Part shown: piece after piece, positions 33,719 through 43,777 of the stretch | Position numbering within the stretch: position 1 is the stretch's first letter | Layout: each line of letters begins with the position of its first letter | Origin: Prototheca cutis | Lineage: Eukaryota; Chlorophyta; Trebouxiophyceae; Chlorellales; Chlorellaceae | Direction: 5' to 3' | Length of the DNA stretch: 64,000 nucleotides | Assembly: GCA_002897115.2 (NCBI GenBank) | Contig: BCIH01000011.1 | Span: 31,472 to 95,471 of the forward strand | Program-made: the position numbers and the translations under genes | Notes under the pieces: generated by a model | Seen by the model: the letters and a program-made list of their open reading frames with translations, nothing else | Told to the model about the DNA's origin: nothing | The model's database searches: none

Positions 33719-35100
33719 TCATCCAGCAATGGCATTGCCGCGCCGTTTGAGTGCCAGCATCACCGCCGCTGTCGTGAACACGCCGCAGACAAAGCCCAGG
33801 CTCAGCAGTGTCGGCGCCGAGAATGGCATTGCAGCAGTACTGCTCCCTGAAGGTCTCGACACAGGACGGTCTGATGATTCTGTCGCAGCCGCCAGGCGTG
33901 TGTCGATGCTTTGGAGAACAGCCAGTGCCTGGTCGCCCGTGCAGGCAAGGTACCGCAGGAGCAGCGGCACAGCTGCCGGATCGTCCGTGGCTGGCAGACC
34001 GCTGCCGGCATCGACCCATACCTCGGACTCCTCCCGCTGCAGCAATACAGGAGACGGAAGCATGATGCTTGGGGCTCCGGCGGGTTGTGGCACCACCGTA
34101 GCGCCCCCCGCTGCCGGTGTCTCAGACATCACCACCGGCGCTAGCAATAAAGTCGCGGCAGCTTTGGCGGCGGCTAGGACCAGCTCGTCGGCCGCCGCGA
34201 GGAATCCCGTGCAAAATTCGAAAAATTCCTCCAGGCTGCTCCGAGCTGTGTCGACCATGAAGCCCTCGATGGACCCCGCCAAACCAAAGGGCCCTGCCGC
34301 CGAACACCGCACCGTACCCTCCACCTATTTTTTTGGATTTTTGTGTCATCGTGGGTTATCCATGTTGTTTTAGCGTCAGTTGCCTGAGCAGCTGGTTGGT
34401 TGCTTGATTGCAGGGCCAGACGTGAGGCAGGAGGAAGGAGGGCGCCGCACGCACCCAAAACACACACAGACATTCATTCACCCCAAACGCCAGCCCTCAC
34501 AGCCCACAGACGAGCACCCAGCATACCTTGCACCCAGCGCCAGAGGTATCCGGTCGGACGCAGATTTCGACATCGGTGCTGTAACTCGCAGCCATGGCCA
34601 TTTCGGGTCGGGGCGTGGAGGACAGGGCAATGGCATCGCCGGGCGAGCCGCCTCCCCCGCACCGCGCCACCGCCTGGGCTTCCACCACACGCAGCGTGTC
34701 TGAGCCCAGCAGCCGGCGCACAAAGGCGGGGGCCTCCACGGGCTTGAGGAACGCCAGCTCCCGCGTTCGCGTTGCCGGGTCCCAGGGCGGAACGTCCGCG
34801 CCGGGGTCACGGTTCACAACAGCGTGGAACTGGCGCAGGCAGGCGGGCTCCACGTACACCGCACCAAACCAAGTCTGCGGGTGGATTTGGGTGCGGCTGA
34901 GTGGTCCTGAGCATTCGGGTGTGTTTGGTGTGGGGCTGACCACACACAGGGGTTGCCCTGCCCAGCCAGTCTAAATGGGCTGGGACTCCACCACCACCTG
35001 TCCCGACAACCGCTCGTGAGCTAGGAAAAATGCAGTCAACACCCCAAAATACCTCGACGTCATAGTCTGGAAAGTCACGCGTGAGGGAAACCTCCCTCAT
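33719..35100 (-). CDS. Putative START/VASt-like protein with a C-terminal membrane anchor
   Basis: Exons 35100-35053, 34874-34527 and 34324-33719 join in phase to 333 residues, starting MREVSLTRDFPDYDVE. The first 170 residues read like a helix-grip (START-like) domain: TWFGAVYVEPACLRQFH, TRTRELAFLKPVEAPAF, a long central strand ending in VVEAQAVA, and AAGPFGLAGSIEGFMVDTARSSLEEFFEF as the long C-terminal helix. This layout is common to plant and algal VASt or START-like lipid-binding proteins, but I cannot name a specific family. A Pro/Ala-rich linker follows, then one hydrophobic segment (LLSLGFVCGVFTTAAVMLAL) and a short basic end, consistent with a tail anchor facing the cytosol. It is head-to-head with the mTERF-like gene. 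Confidence 0.6.
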
Positions 35101-35738
35101 TGAGGACCAAGGCCCTGCACACCAGTGCAGGTGTCACGCAGCGTGGTTGCCGAGCGCGCGCACAGACGCGACTGGCACTCCTCTGTTGGCTTAAACAGGC
35201 TCAGTCGGGCTCAAAACAATCCTTGCGTCAAATGCATTGACCAATGCGGGGCTGACTGAGGCTGGAGGGCCCATCGCAATGTACCGGCCAGCCCAGCGGG
35301 TGTTGCGAGATCATCACCGATCTCCCTCTCCCATATATCAAGTTGTGTTGATCGTCCCGTATTCACTGCGCCCTATCTGCCATTCAATGGCGAGTAAGAC
35401 CTGTTTATTCAACACGATTTCGTGTGAGCGCTTCCAAAGGTCGCCGCGGGCCAAGATGGCGATCCCTCTGGTCGGTGCCCCGGCTCGGTGTCTGTGCCAC
35501 ACCCCCTTCCAGGCCGAGACCCGTCCCTGGTTCGGGACGCACAGGTCTGCTCGGTACGTGGAGCTCCCTTCATTGGTGCAAGCATCCATGCATGTACGGG
35601 ATGTTTCAGCCCTCCGAGTGAGTTTCCTTCCACACCCGCTCCCGNGTGTCCTTCCCCCGCAGGAGAGCCTGGCAGGGCCCAAGGGCCGCGCCAGTCCAGG
35701 CACCCGCCTCCGAGAAGCGGGGCCCCCCGCAGCGCATC

Positions 35739-36634
35739 ATGGCATCCAACGCGATCCGTAACTATCTTCTGGGCCTAGGTGAGGAAGCGGACTGTTTGCT
35801 GCAAGGGCTTGGACGTTCATGTACCAGCCACGGGGTGCGCGTGTACGGCGCATCCCATGCCAGTGTGCGTGTGTGTCGTTGGGGACAAGTGCTTGATATG
35901 CACATATACATATATATATTACTTGGTGAAATAAATGAGTGTCGATGGAAACCTCCCTTTTCTCCCTTCGTGGCCAACCACTCATGACACGCCCACCCCA
36001 CTCAAACCCCCCCACTTCATCAATTCAGGCTGGGACACTCAGTGGGTGGAGACAATCACGCGCGAGCTGACCAAGCTCAAGAACACTGACCACGTTGGCA
36101 AGGCTGAGGCCATGGTGAGGAAGGATTCAGGGAGGGGGTTGCTGATTTCTTATCCTGTGATATCTCGGCTGGCTGATCATGGGTTGGCCCGCCCCGGGGA
36201 ATGTCCCCAAATGTCCTTTTCCTTGGCGGCCACAGAACAATCAAACAACAAGCACACATCCACCTCCCTCGCAAAAAAAAATACAGATTGCGTTTCTCAA
36301 GGAAGTGGGTCTGCCCAGCCGGACGATTGAGAACATGGCGGTTCTGTGCAAGCCGCTGCTCAGCATTCCCGTGGACGACGCTCGCGCCGTGGTGAAACAC
36401 CTGCGAGCCCAGGGTCTGGACGGCGCCCCGCTGCAGCGCCTGCTGTCCCGGCACCCGGGCCTGCTGACCTACACACCGCAGGGCAACGTGCTGGCCAAGG
36501 GCCGGGCGAGGGCCAGTCTGGAGCTGGGTGACCTGCCAGGAGGCGGCCTGGGGGAGCGCCTCCACGTCTGGCGCGAGGGCGCGACGTTCGGCACGGCCCC
36601 GCTTGCGCCCATCACACCTGCAAACCTGGATTGA
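35739..36634 (+). CDS. Short mTERF-like repeat protein
   Basis: Exons 35739-35778, 36029-36114 and 36287-36634 join in phase to 157 residues from MASNAIRNYLLG. Two mTERF-type helical repeats are visible: IAFLKEVGLPSRTIENMAVL with CKPLLSIPVDDARAVV, and HLRAQGLDGAPLQRLL followed by SRHPGLLTYTP. The repeated proline between helices and LLxY ending are typical of mitochondrial transcription termination factor repeats, which bind organellar nucleic acid. The protein is much shorter than standard mTERF proteins (usually over 250 residues). An exon upstream of 35739 is possible (the same frame is open from about 35646), which would add a targeting peptide. Confidence 0.55.
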
Positions 36635-37023
36635 CGAGGACTATGATCATGAGACTGATGCCCACAATTGTGATGCCGACAATGCTAACAATGATGGACT
36701 GGTCGGCCCATACTCCGGGTTAGTCCCAGGTACAGCAAGGCAAAGTATCTGCGCCGCTGCACCTGGAAAGCTTTGTTTCTCTTGGACGATGCTTGAGCTG
36801 TGTTTTGAACGGGCTCTTTGTTTCCTTTCAAAGGAGGCACCAGGCAACAGAGTTTCAGGGGGAATAATAAAACGGGGGATGGAGAAAGCACCAATCAAGC
36901 AGCACCGCCCCATCGATCCATCTCTCAACCAATCAATTGCCGAGGGCCGGGGTGCACCACTGCCTTTGGTCCATGATGATGTCACTTATAGGGACATCAT
37001 CACAAATCATTCTCCTCATTGGA

Positions 37024-38643
37024 GATTGTTCATGATGCGGCCACGGCTGTGTGTCAGCACGGCTGCAACAGTGTCACGGTACACCGTGTTGAAGGGATGC
37101 GCCGCGTCCCGCAGCGGGCGCTCCCGTTCAGGATCGTGCCCTCTCCATGCCCTGTAGATAGATGAATGTGTGTTTGTTTGGGTATTGGCAAGGGTTGAGT
37201 GGTGACGCCCAGCGGCAGCCAGGCATCCTCGGCATAGCCTCAGTGCCCCCTGCCGATCGCCCACTAGAATCATCGACACATGCTCCTCACGACAATGTCA
37301 TCTCCCTCTCCTCTGCAGAACCAAAGCATCCCCCCTCATCTTCTCACCCGTTCGCATCGACCTCAGGCTCAAGGCCAATCTCGCGGAGGCAGGTTGCATG
37401 CTCGGTGTGCGGCACACCCACCCCATACCGCACCGATCGCCCCGTGCGCTGGATGCCCTGGTGGCCCCCCGTCAGCCGACAGTGCTGCACCAGGGGCCCC
37501 CACTGCCGCCGATTAGCCTGTGGTTCGTATCGTTGGGAGCACATGGGGGGNTGGGGGGGGGGGGGTTTCTGATGCGAGGGCCGGGCCCATCGGCAGCTCG
37601 TGCAAAGGCTGTCGAATGTGCACAATTCCTGGCACCTAGCAAGCTATCCAACAATACCATGCCTCAGCCTCACCACAGCATAAGGGTTGGGCGGCGGCGC
37701 TTCCGGCCTGAGACTGCCGTCTGGCCACCTGAACTTCCGAGCACCATGCAGGCTCACCCTGGTGGGATGGGGTTTGGGATGGACAGTGCCGGGAGTTCCA
37801 GTTGTTGGGTTGGTCTCCACGGCCACACATTGTGTTCCCCCACGCTGCATTCCACGATCCAAAGTGCACAGAGTGCTTCAGAGCAAGCCGCGTGTGGATC
37901 AGGAGGCATGCCCACCCCAGCCCCAGTGGCACCACGGCCCCACCACCGCTCCGCCCCGCCCGGCCCAGATCAAGACGGTCTCATACCTCCTCGCATAGTC
38001 CACGGCGAGTTTCCGGCACTCTTGACTTGTACTTGTAGCGCTCCCTTCCTCTCGTTGCGATGCGATCGGGGCCTGCAAAGGCGCCGGGGCCAGGTTCACG
38101 ACCGACCGACAGGCGAAGATGGCTCAGAACACGACCGGGCATGCCGACCTGTCAGCGCACCTTGCTCACCGGTACATCCTCCTTTTTCTTTACTGGGGAT
38201 GTGTACTGACTGAGCTTGGGCATGCTTCCTGTCCCGCGGCAGCGTCCAAGCCCTGGACACTGGGAAGCGCTGCGGGGCCCACAATGCCTGCCGGGGGGTC
38301 GCTGCCCCCTCGTGCGCCACTGGCGATCCCGCGCCGTCAATGCATAGCACACGCTGCGTCCAGAAGGCACCGCCTCATTACTCGCTGCCACCTGCGGTGC
38401 AAGTGGCTTGATCGCGCCATTTGGGGCGGGGCTCGTCCCTCGACCCCGCCTGCTCAAAAATGGGCGACCGATCACGTGGGTGTAATTATCCAGGAGGGGC
38501 CCACCTGGCAGGCGGTAGACGACTGGCGGGCAGCCCGTCATGGGCCCACCTAAAACGTCAACGTTGTCTACATCGAGGCTGAATGCCCACAAGTGTCTGA
38601 CCTCAACTTGCTTCTTCTCCGACGAGCAGTCAAGGGCGCACAT
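37024..38643 (-). CDS. Possible unrecognised minus-strand gene, structure unresolved
   Basis: Several minus-strand blocks have exon character but I could not join them in phase. They are: one from 38643 to 38550 (MCALDCSSEKKQVEVRHLWA, donor TTTTAG|GTGGGC), one near 38040-37990 (TSQECRKLAVDYARR, donor GAG|GTATGA), one near 37540-37340 (RRQWGPLVQHCRLTGG, YGVGVPHTEHATCL), and a final block from the acceptor at 37151 to a stop near 37018 (DAAHPFNTVYRDTVAAVL). No family is recognised. It may be one gene of about 200 residues, or chance frames. Confidence 0.25.
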
Positions 38644-38709
38644 GCCCCACTGGCCGAGCTCCGACCGAGCAGTATCGAGCTGAGCCGGGGGAGGACGCTT
38701 CCCTGACGA

Positions 38710-39446
38710 ATGACAGAAGAGGCCGCATGGGATGATGCCACGGTCATTCTCGGTGAGAGGGTGTGAGCCAGATCAGGCCCAGGGAGGGTGTCGTGTGATG
38801 TGCGTACCTGTTCAGAAGGTGGCTCCCACCCACCCGACCTGGGANGGGTTAAAAACCGACGACGACGAAAGCCTGGACCCAGCGACCCCACCCCGGCCAA
38901 TGCGCAGACATCCACAGCAATAGTCTGGAAGGATTTTCGCCTCCGTATGGAACCCTGGTGAGGGGGAATGGGGGTTGGCTCGGGTGGTGGAGGTTCAGGG
39001 GTTGGGGGGACTGACCGGACCAGTGGGGAGAATTGGGAAATTTCAGCTCATTGCCTGCCTGCCAGGCGGTACAGCCCAGACAAGCAGATGCGATGAAAAG
39101 CCTTCTTCCACATTGCGTCACCCTTTTTCCGCAGCTCAAGGAGTCTTTTATCAGTCCCGAGACAGTGCCCCCTGCGCCCGAAGCCCGGCCGGGCCTACCC
39201 CAGCCGCTGGCCACCGGACCAGGTTTGCAGCTGGCTTTCTACAGTAACAGCAGACTGGGCGCAGAGCCAGACCCAGCCCCAGTCCAGCATGGTACGGTGG
39301 TGTTCGTTGAGGGACCTCGATTGTCCTTGCTGTTCCAATTGCTAGGCGCAGATGGCCGTGGTCCCGAGCTGCGGAACGCCCGCTTCGGAGGTTGGCTCCA
39401 AAGCCTAGCATGCCATCTGCAACCAGGAGATTGCATGCACAGCTGA
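38710..39446 (+). CDS. Hypothetical protein, 160 residues
   Basis: Exons 38710-38752, 38918-38957 and 39047-39446 join in phase (phases 1 and 2) with good GT-AG ends, starting MTEEAAWDDATVILGAIVWK. The middle reads SLLPHCVTLFPQLKESF and the C-terminal half LQLAFYSNSRLG, then TVVFVEGPRLSLLFQLL. I do not recognise a family. The strands and hydrophobic periodicity suggest a small folded domain. The N in the first intron (38844) does not affect coding. Confidence 0.45.
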
Positions 39447-40379
39447 AAAGAATCCAGCAGCTGTGGATCCACCCCCCTCTGTCCTGCAGGCCATGCCACG
39501 GTCTCCGCAGTCGCAAGCATGCCGCTGCCGGCAGTCACGACCCACGACATTCTCACTCTAGGCAAGTGCGCTGGGTGTCTGTCTCCTGGGTTGCTTTGAA
39601 GCGGCTGGGCTGTATATCAACCTGATCCTGGGAATGCGGACGTCTCTTGGGCACAGGTGTACGTAACAGCCGTGTGATGGAAAGGCGATCTTGCGAGAAA
39701 AAGAACGGCACATCCACTGTTTTTCCTTCTTTCTTTTCTTACACTGCAGACTCCTCTGCCGAGCTGACTGACCTTGAAAATCTGGCATACCTACCCACAG
39801 AGGTGTTTTGATTGATCGACAGACTGTTGGGCAGTTTAGCTCGCTTTCTTCAAGAGTTTTTGTTGTGATTGTCGGTGGCCAGCGCTGTTTGAGCCGATGG
39901 TGGCGCATCCCTCGAGTCTCGCCCACGCGTGCTCTTGTTCCACACGAGCACATAACCATGCACCCACAAAGTTAGGTACCCAACTTCCTGCAGGAGGATC
40001 TGCAGCTGTCTATATTCGACTCACTCCCATCACCCTTTGCCCTCGCTGCCCAACACTTGGAAAACCCTCACACTCATGTTCCGACGCCCTGCTTCGATCT
40101 GCTACCACCGCCCGCACACCTTGCCCCCGTCCTCGCCCCTCACGCCTCCCTCATCAAGTCTGAGAGCACCGCCCTCCCCAGCCCAAAGAGAAGGCATGCT
40201 GGGGCTGTGCAGGGGCTTGTCGGGAGGGAGGAGCAGCATTGGGTTGCCCCAGGGGTCACCACGCAGCCGCCAGTCTTTTTGGAGGACAGAGATTTCCGGC
40301 GGCGCCCCTGGCCCACCAGGACCCGGTATCACCTACGAGAGCACCCCCCCTCCTACACACACGCGTATGCAGGGCTGAC
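39447..40379. other. Intergenic upstream of the AP2 gene
   Basis: About 930 bp with overlapping spurious frames. The likely promoter and 5' UTR of the AP2 factor; no specific element recognised. Confidence 0.4.
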
Positions 40380-41536
40380 ATGCCGAGTTCCTGCGAACCG
40401 TCTCCAAAACGCTGGGGCAGTGACATGGCTGCTCGACTCGCGGAATTTGATCTGGGCAGCCCCTGCAGCACCTTGTCCCCAGGTGCTTCTTTTGGTGCCC
40501 TGCTGGGGTCGGATGCTTGCGGGGATGACAGGGGATGGCGGCGCTTTCATCCGGCACACGGACGTGTGGGATTCGAAGAAGCAACCACACCTTTAACCAA
40601 AAAGCGCACACGCAATCCCCCTGTAATTACGCACGCAGCATCGGCGGCATTTTCAAGCGACGAGCATGCCTGCTCACGGCTTGGCAGGGGCAGCAAGGGC
40701 CTCGCCAGCTGGCCTGTCGCCGTGACCAGGTTGCCTGGGCCGGTGCCACATGCATATGGCAGTGGCGCAGAGCCATTTGCGCTGCCGAGGTCGTCGACGC
40801 CCATCAGCCACGCCTCGCGCCCACTGTCTCGGCCAGTGTTGCATCCAGAGGCCGGTGTGCCCTCAGGCTCTGTGGCACAGCCTGCCCCGCCCTCCGCCGC
40901 CCCGCCTCCCACTGCGGCAGGGCGCACATCGGCGTACCGCGGCGTGAGCAGGCACCGCCTGACGCAGCGATGGGAAGCCAGTCTCTGGCTCAACGGCCGC
41001 CAGCTGTACCTGGGAGGGTTCAACTCCCAAGACGACGCGGCTGCCGCTTATGACCTCGCCGCGCTCGCCTGCAAGGGCCCCGCCGCCCTGACCAACCACC
41101 CCGCCGAGCTCTACGCCGCCCAGCTGGCTGAAATCCAGCATCTCACAAGGGTTGGCATGCGGGGCTTGATTGCTTGTTGGTTGGTGGACGAGGGGTTTTC
41201 AAAACAGCCTTGTGTGGTGCGACCACCCCTCATCCGACCCCGATCCCGACCCATGCCCCCAAAACTCACGATCGCCACCAATCTTGAAATCTCGCCAACA
41301 TCACCAACAACCAGGACGAGGTGGTGGCGTATGTCCGGCGGCGCAGCAGCGCGTTCAGCCGCGGCAAGTCGCGCTATCGCGGCGTGTCGGGACACAACGG
41401 GCGCTGGGAGGCCCGGATTGGCTCGTTTGGTGGCCGCAAGAACGTGCGTGATTTCTTTCTTTCTTTTTGGGGGGAGGCCCCTCCTTGTCAGCCGCGATAC
41501 ACCATGCAGTGGACAGGACTGTAACCAGCTCCCCCC

Positions 41537-41619
<83 letters not shown>

Positions 41620-42190
41620 CGCATCGCCACAGGTGTCATTTGGAATCTTCGAGTCCGAGGACGAAGCCGCCAGGCAGTATGACCGGGCGCTCATCCTGGA
41701 AAAGGCAGGCCTGGATTGAGCGTATTTGGGACTGGGGGATGGGGACGGTGGTTTCCCTTGGGTCCCTGAACTTGCAGTAAGAGACTGAATGTGAGCGTCC
41801 TACCCCCGCTTCTCCACCACCGTCACCCACGCGTCATCGTGCCAGGGCCGGAGCGCCAAGACCAACTTCCCGCTCCAAGACTATGAGCTGGAGGTAGCAG
41901 CCTATGAGACTGCACGGGATGGGTAAGGCTTGCTGTACTGTGTGCATAGGCGGGTGGGTGCGGGCGAATGGGAAAACATTCTGTGGCACCAGGCGGCACC
42001 TGGGCGGTGGTTCCCTGAAGAGCAGCACGCTCAAGTCCACNCTGCCCTTGTCGTCATCCCTTCTCGCAGCAGTCTGGCATTGGATAGGCAGCGACTGCTG
42101 AACAGGACCCAGGACTCCCTAGGAAGCGACGATAGGCGTAGGACCTCCATCAACGGCGACGCGCTGCGGCGCTCGCTGCGGCTGTCATAA
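40380..42190 (+). CDS. AP2-type transcription factor with two AP2 DNA-binding domains
   Basis: Exons 40380-41150, 41315-41443, 41633-41704, 41846-41922 and 42070-42190 join in phase to 389 residues. After a Ser/Pro/Ala-rich N-terminus with a basic patch (LTKKRTRNP), AP2 domain 1 spans about residues 185-240 (YRGVSRHRLTQRWEASLWL, YLGGFNSQDDAAAAYDLAAL). A linker with DEVVAYVRRRSSAFSRGKS leads to AP2 domain 2 at about 278-325 (YRGVSGHNGRWEARIGSF, FGIFESEDEAARQYDRALIL). Both YRG and RAYD elements are intact. The linker follows the AINTEGUMENTA/AIL pattern. It should be a nuclear sequence-specific regulator. The third intron has a GC donor (AAG|GCAGGC), and the second intron holds a 78-bp CA microsatellite. 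Confidence 0.9.
41538..41615. repeat. CA dinucleotide microsatellite in an AP2-gene intron
   Basis: About 39 perfect CA units immediately before the third exon of the AP2 gene, replacing a normal pyrimidine tract. Confidence 0.95.
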
Positions 42191-42617
42191 AACGGAACAG
42201 AAACACATGTCTGTCAGGACCGAGCCCCATTGGCTCGGTTTTTTGCCTCAAACCCAATGACACAAAAACCTGTCAAGGAGAAGAGAACCCACATGATGAA
42301 TACTGTGGTGAGAATGTTGAAGGACCCACGCAGGGAGGGCGGACCATCAGCAGCACGGCCTCCGAAATCCTCTTCCCAGGTGTTACGTCAAGATCGATCA
42401 TGCAGGTCGCCAGGAAATTTCATCTAAGAAGGCTTGCAACTTGAAGCACAATTGCAATCGATAATTGCAAGCCACGCTGTCCGGATCTCGCGTGCGAGGA
42501 GCGGGAGGCGAGTGATTTCCAGAGGGGAGGTGAGACCTTGAGCCATGCAAGGGTGAAGCGCACACCGGCAGCTGCTGGGGAGCACGCGGCGGGCGGCTGG
42601 CCCGCTGCCGTGCAAGG
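42191..42617. other. Intergenic between AP2 and UBL-SAYSvFN genes
   Basis: 3' flank of AP2 and upstream region of the next plus-strand gene. The sequence gaccgagccccattggctcggttttttg at 42219-42245 forms a hairpin (gagcc...ggctc) followed by a T run. That would be a terminator in bacteria; here it is more likely a 3' UTR structure. Confidence 0.4.
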
Positions 42618-43777
42618 ATGCTGCTGAAAATATTCGTCGTAGGAGGAGAGACCAGGGAGGTTGACATCCCCGAGCCCCTCACGGTCTGTTGCTGTTGGCA
42701 GGTGTCTGGGTAGTGGGATTCTGCGACAGGGGGGAAGGGATCTGCCAAGTCATGGCTGGGCAGATCCCTTCCCCGTGTCCCTAAAACATGACATGATGCC
42801 TGGCGTCAACACCAATCCACGGTGAAACGTAGCATCGCGTCATGACCAGATCCACCTCACCAGCTCCTCCCTTCTCAATGCTGCCCCCCGGCTGGATGCA
42901 TTGGTCATTCTTCCTGTCTGCAAACTCCCTTCCAGACCGCCTGGATCCCCCCCATATCTGCAATCTCCCCTTGGGCCCCATCATCCATCCATCAAAACCC
43001 TAACACCACACAGCGCAATGGGCTGTATGACTGCGTGGCACGGACCCAGGGTCTGCCCCGGGACCGGCTCAAGCTCGTCTCTGGCGGCCAGTCGCTGCAG
43101 AACGAAAAACACATTGCACAGCTGAAGCCTGGGGGTGCGCCAATCTGGATCGTTTGCATGCTGTGCGGGACTGCGTTGCAAGGGATGCCCCTCGAGCAGT
43201 CGTCCTTTTCCAGTCAAACCCTGAGTTAGGCACTGCTGCTTCCCAACACCCACCACTCACGAGCACCCAAACATTGCATGCTGCAGACATGGTCCTTGCG
43301 GTAGTGGTCCCGACACCGCCGCCCGCCAGCGTGCGCGCGGTCAACGCCGCCGCGAGCAAAGGCCCATCGCGGAGGCGATGGGCTGCTGGGGCCCCTGATC
43401 AGGACGCCGACGACGACGATGACGACGTGAACATCCACCTCCCGCCCACAGCCCCCCGCTGGCAGCTGGCCGTGCTGCGGGCATGGCAGCGCTGGGTTCC
43501 GCTGCCCGACTGGCCCGTCCATGCCTTTTTCTGGGTGGGACCCCGGTTTTGGCTGGGCCTGGCAGCGTGGTGCGTCGGGTCGCGTCTCGCGGCCGCTCAC
43601 GACCTGGGACCCATCTACATCCTGGGAACCCTGTTTGCGCTCATGGCCGTCAACCTGGGCCGCCGCGCCCCCGGGGCGCCATCGGCCTACTCGGTCTTCA
43701 ACGGCCTCCGACGCATGCCGGGGCAGCTCGACGTCGACGACCTCGACCGACAAATACGCAGGGGGGGCCAAATGTGA
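42618..43777 (+). CDS. Ubiquitin-like domain plus SAYSvFN domain membrane protein (SAYSD1-like)
   Basis: Exons 42618-42683, 43014-43134 and 43287-43777 join in phase to 225 residues. Residues 1-65 form a ubiquitin-like fold: MLLKIFVVGGETREVDIPEP, then YDCVARTQGLPRDRLKLVSGG. Its helix is aligned residue for residue with ubiquitin (21 residues from the first loop to the RL strand), ending LKPGD. An acidic linker (DADDDDDDV) leads to the SAYSvFN domain: WPVHAFFWVGPRFWLGLAAW and LGPIYILGTLFALMAVNLG as two membrane segments, then the name-giving SAYSVFNG. SAYSD1 in animals is an ER protein linked to UFMylated ribosomes and translocon quality control. The ubiquitin-like fusion is the plant/algal architecture. 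Confidence 0.88.

Noticed and set aside
41111..41639. Val-Cys or Thr-His repeat proteins across the CA microsatellite
   Set aside because: Translation of an intronic dinucleotide repeat inside the AP2 gene.
42219..42246. Bacterial-style rho-independent terminator after the AP2 gene
   Set aside because: Hairpin plus T run is present, but the surroundings are eukaryotic with introns, so a bacterial terminator is not meaningful.
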